Shown here piece after piece: positions 6,451 through 7,922 of a stretch of DNA of 7,922 bases. A model generated the notes under the pieces. That model saw nothing but the letters and a program-made list of their open reading frames with translations. It did no database searches and was not told the DNA's origin. Origin of the DNA: Polaromonas sp. GTDB taxonomy: Bacteria > Pseudomonadota > Gammaproteobacteria > Burkholderiales > Burkholderiaceae_C. Both the position numbers and the translations under genes were made by a program. The stretch covers positions 1 through 7,922 of the forward strand of contig JACMQR010000294.1 in the NCBI GenBank assembly GCA_014376885.1. Reading direction: 5' to 3'. The first letter of the stretch is position 1; each line of letters begins with the position of its first letter.

Positions 6451-7922
6451 ATGGACATGAAAACTTCCCCTTTGTTGCTGCTGAACGACCCCAGCCTGCT
6501 CAAGCTTGACGCCCTGATCAACGGCCAGTGGGTGGCGGGCACCAGCCGTTTTGACGTCACCGACCCGTCGAATGGCAGCACGCTGGCCAATGTCGCCAAC
6601 CTGGGCGCCGAGGACGCCAGCGCGGCCATTGCCGCCGCCAGCGCTGCATTGCCCGCCTGGCGCAGCAAGACCGGCAAGGAGCGCCATGCCATCTTGATGA
6701 AGTGGTTTCACCTGCTGATGGCCAACCAGGAAGATTTGGGCCGCATCATGACCGCCGAGCAGGGCAAACCGTTTGCCGAGGCCAAGGGCGAGGTGGCCTA
6801 CGGCGCCAGCTTTGTCGAATGGTTTGCCGAAGAAGCCAAGCGGGTCAATGGCGAAACCCTGCCGCAGTTTGACAACAGCCGGCGTCTGGTGGTGCTCAAG
6901 CAGGCCATCGGCGTGTGCGCCGCTATCACGCCGTGGAACTTCCCGCTGGCCATGATCACCCGCAAGGTGGCGCCGGCCCTGGCCGCCGGCTGCACCGTGG
7001 TGATCAAACCGGCTGAACTCACGCCCTTGACGGCGCTGGCCGCAGCCGAGCTGGCGGTGCGCGCCGGCATTCCGGCCGGTGTGCTCAACCTGCTGACCGC
7101 CGACTCCGACAACTCGATTGCCATCGGCAAGGTGTTTTGCGCCAGCGATGTGGTGCGCCACATCAGCTTTACCGGCTCGACTGAGGTGGGCCGCATCCTG
7201 ATGGCCCAGAGCGCGCCGTCGATCAAGAAACTCTCGCTCGAGCTCGGCGGCAACGCGCCCTTCATCGTGTTTGACGATGCCGATGTCGACTCGGCGGTGG
7301 ACGGCGCCATGGCCAGCAAGTACCGCAACGCCGGCCAGACCTGCGTCTGCGCCAACCGGATCTATGTGCAGGATGGCGTGTACGACCAGTTCGTGCAGAA
7401 ATTCGCCGCCAAGGTCAGGCTGCTGAAGGTCGGCAACGGCTTTGAAGACGGCGTGGCGCAAGGCCCGCTGATCGAGGATGCGGCGGTCGACAAAGTACAT
7501 CGCCATGTTCAGGATGCCCTGGCCAAGGGCGGCAAGCTGCTGGTCGGCGGCCACCGGCTGCCAGGCCAGTTTTTCGAGCCCACGGTGATTTCTGAAGCCA
7601 GTTCCGACATGCTATGCGCCAAGGAAGAAACCTTCGGCCCGTTTGCACCCGTCTTTCGGTTCACGCATGAGCAAGAAGCGGTCGATGCGGCCAACAATAC
7701 CGAGTTCGGCCTGGCCAGCTATTTCTACAGCCGTGACATCGGCCGTATTTACCGCGTGGCCGAAGCGCTCGAGTACGGCATGGTTGGCATCAATGCCGGC
7801 GTGATTGCAACCGAGCATGTGCCGTTTGGCGGCGTCAAGCAGTCCGGCCTGGGCCGGGAGGGTTCGAGCCACGGAATGGAAGAATACCTTGAGATGAAAT
7901 ACCTGTGCCTGGGTGATATGCA
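6451..7922 (+). CDS. gabD: Succinate-semialdehyde dehydrogenase (GabD), 3' end cut by the window
   Basis: This is a cytoplasmic aldehyde dehydrogenase that oxidises succinate semialdehyde to succinate, the last step of GABA breakdown. The frame stays open for 490 codons to the window edge. E. coli GabD (about 482 residues) ends in YLEIKYMCIGL and this one reads YLEMKYLCLGDM, so only a few residues are missing. Catalytic parts are present: TPWNFP with Asn163, cofactor-site Lys186 in VVIKPAE, general base Glu264 in LELGGNAP, nucleophile Cys298 in NAGQTCVCANR, EETFGP (626-631 region not needed for fold assignment but seen at bases 7624-7641) and GLGREGS near the end. Glu189 stands where E. coli GabD has Ser (KPASQTP), which suggests NAD+ rather than NADP+. 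Cys300, two residues after the nucleophile, is also kept; in human SSADH such a pair forms a redox switch. The start at 6451 has a weak AGAAAGA upstream; ATG at 6457 is an alternative. Glutarate-semialdehyde dehydrogenase is the close alternative. Confidence 0.95.
   Translation, partial: MDMKTSPLLLLNDPSLLKLDALINGQWVAGTSRFDVTDPSNGSTLANVANLGAEDASAAIAAASAALPAWRSKTGKERHAILMKWFHLLMANQEDLGRIMTAEQGKPFAEAKGEVAYGASFVEWFAEEAKRVNGETLPQFDNSRRLVVLKQAIGVCAAITPWNFPLAMITRKVAPALAAGCTVVIKPAELTPLTALAAAELAVRAGIPAGVLNLLTADSDNSIAIGKVFCASDVVRHISFTGSTEVGRILMAQSAPSIKKLSLELGGNAPFIVFDDADVDSAVDGAMASKYRNAGQTCVCANRIYVQDGVYDQFVQKFAAKVRLLKVGNGFEDGVAQGPLIEDAAVDKVHRHVQDALAKGGKLLVGGHRLPGQFFEPTVISEASSDMLCAKEETFGPFAPVFRFTHEQEAVDAANNTEFGLASYFYSRDIGRIYRVAEALEYGMVGINAGVIATEHVPFGGVKQSGLGREGSSHGMEEYLEMKYLCLGDM

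Noticed and set aside
6315..6509. A small + strand open frame spanning the gap before gabD.
   Set aside because: It overlaps the end of the ureohydrolase and the start of gabD in another frame, is Arg- and Pro-rich, and has no ribosome site or recognisable motif.
4981..7554. A very long open frame on the minus strand, 857 codons, opposite the second permease, the ureohydrolase and the dehydrogenase.
   Set aside because: The + strand carries three families with intact catalytic or membrane motifs over the same bases. The antisense product is a mix rich in His, Gln, Ala, Gly and Arg with no recognisable domain, as expected when the opposite strand has strong GC bias at third codon positions. 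Similar shadows lie opposite the ATPase, the binding protein and the first permease.

Overview
The window is a stretch of GC-rich (roughly 60% or more) proteobacterial chromosome with every gene on the + strand. The codon use, the GC content and the kinds of protein suggest a betaproteobacterium of the Comamonadaceae (Polaromonas, Rhodoferax or Variovorax type). That placement rests on general resemblance only. There is no RNA gene, CRISPR array, insertion sequence or phage gene, and no stretch over 300 bases lacks a gene.

Layout: (1) bases 2-895, the C-terminal 297 codons of a GabT-type 4-aminobutyrate (GABA) aminotransferase whose start lies upstream of the window; (2) 1018-5374, a complete four-gene ABC importer of the spermidine/putrescine (Pot/Ydc) class, in the order ATPase, periplasmic binding protein, long PotB-type permease, PotC-type permease; (3) 5401-6345, a complete agmatinase-family ureohydrolase with all its metal ligands; (4) 6451-7922, a GabD-type succinate-semialdehyde dehydrogenase complete except for its last few residues. 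Gaps are 122, 108, 30, 10, 26 and 105 bases, which fits one operon or a few overlapping transcripts. No regulator gene is visible.

Read together, the genes describe a compact catabolic module: import a guanidino or amino compound, hydrolyse the guanidino group to release urea, transaminate the resulting amine, and oxidise the aldehyde to succinate. If the ureohydrolase is a guanidinobutyrase (4-guanidinobutyrate to GABA plus urea) rather than an agmatinase, the three enzymes form an unbroken route to the TCA cycle (4-guanidinobutyrate, GABA, succinate semialdehyde, succinate), and the importer would probably bring in 4-guanidinobutyrate or a close relative. This pathway reading is inference from gene context and a few residues. 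The protein families themselves are secure. Nothing here looks like a wholly new system; the open questions are the ligand of the transporter, the substrate of the ureohydrolase, the cofactor of the dehydrogenase, and a possible sigma-54 promoter before the transporter genes.
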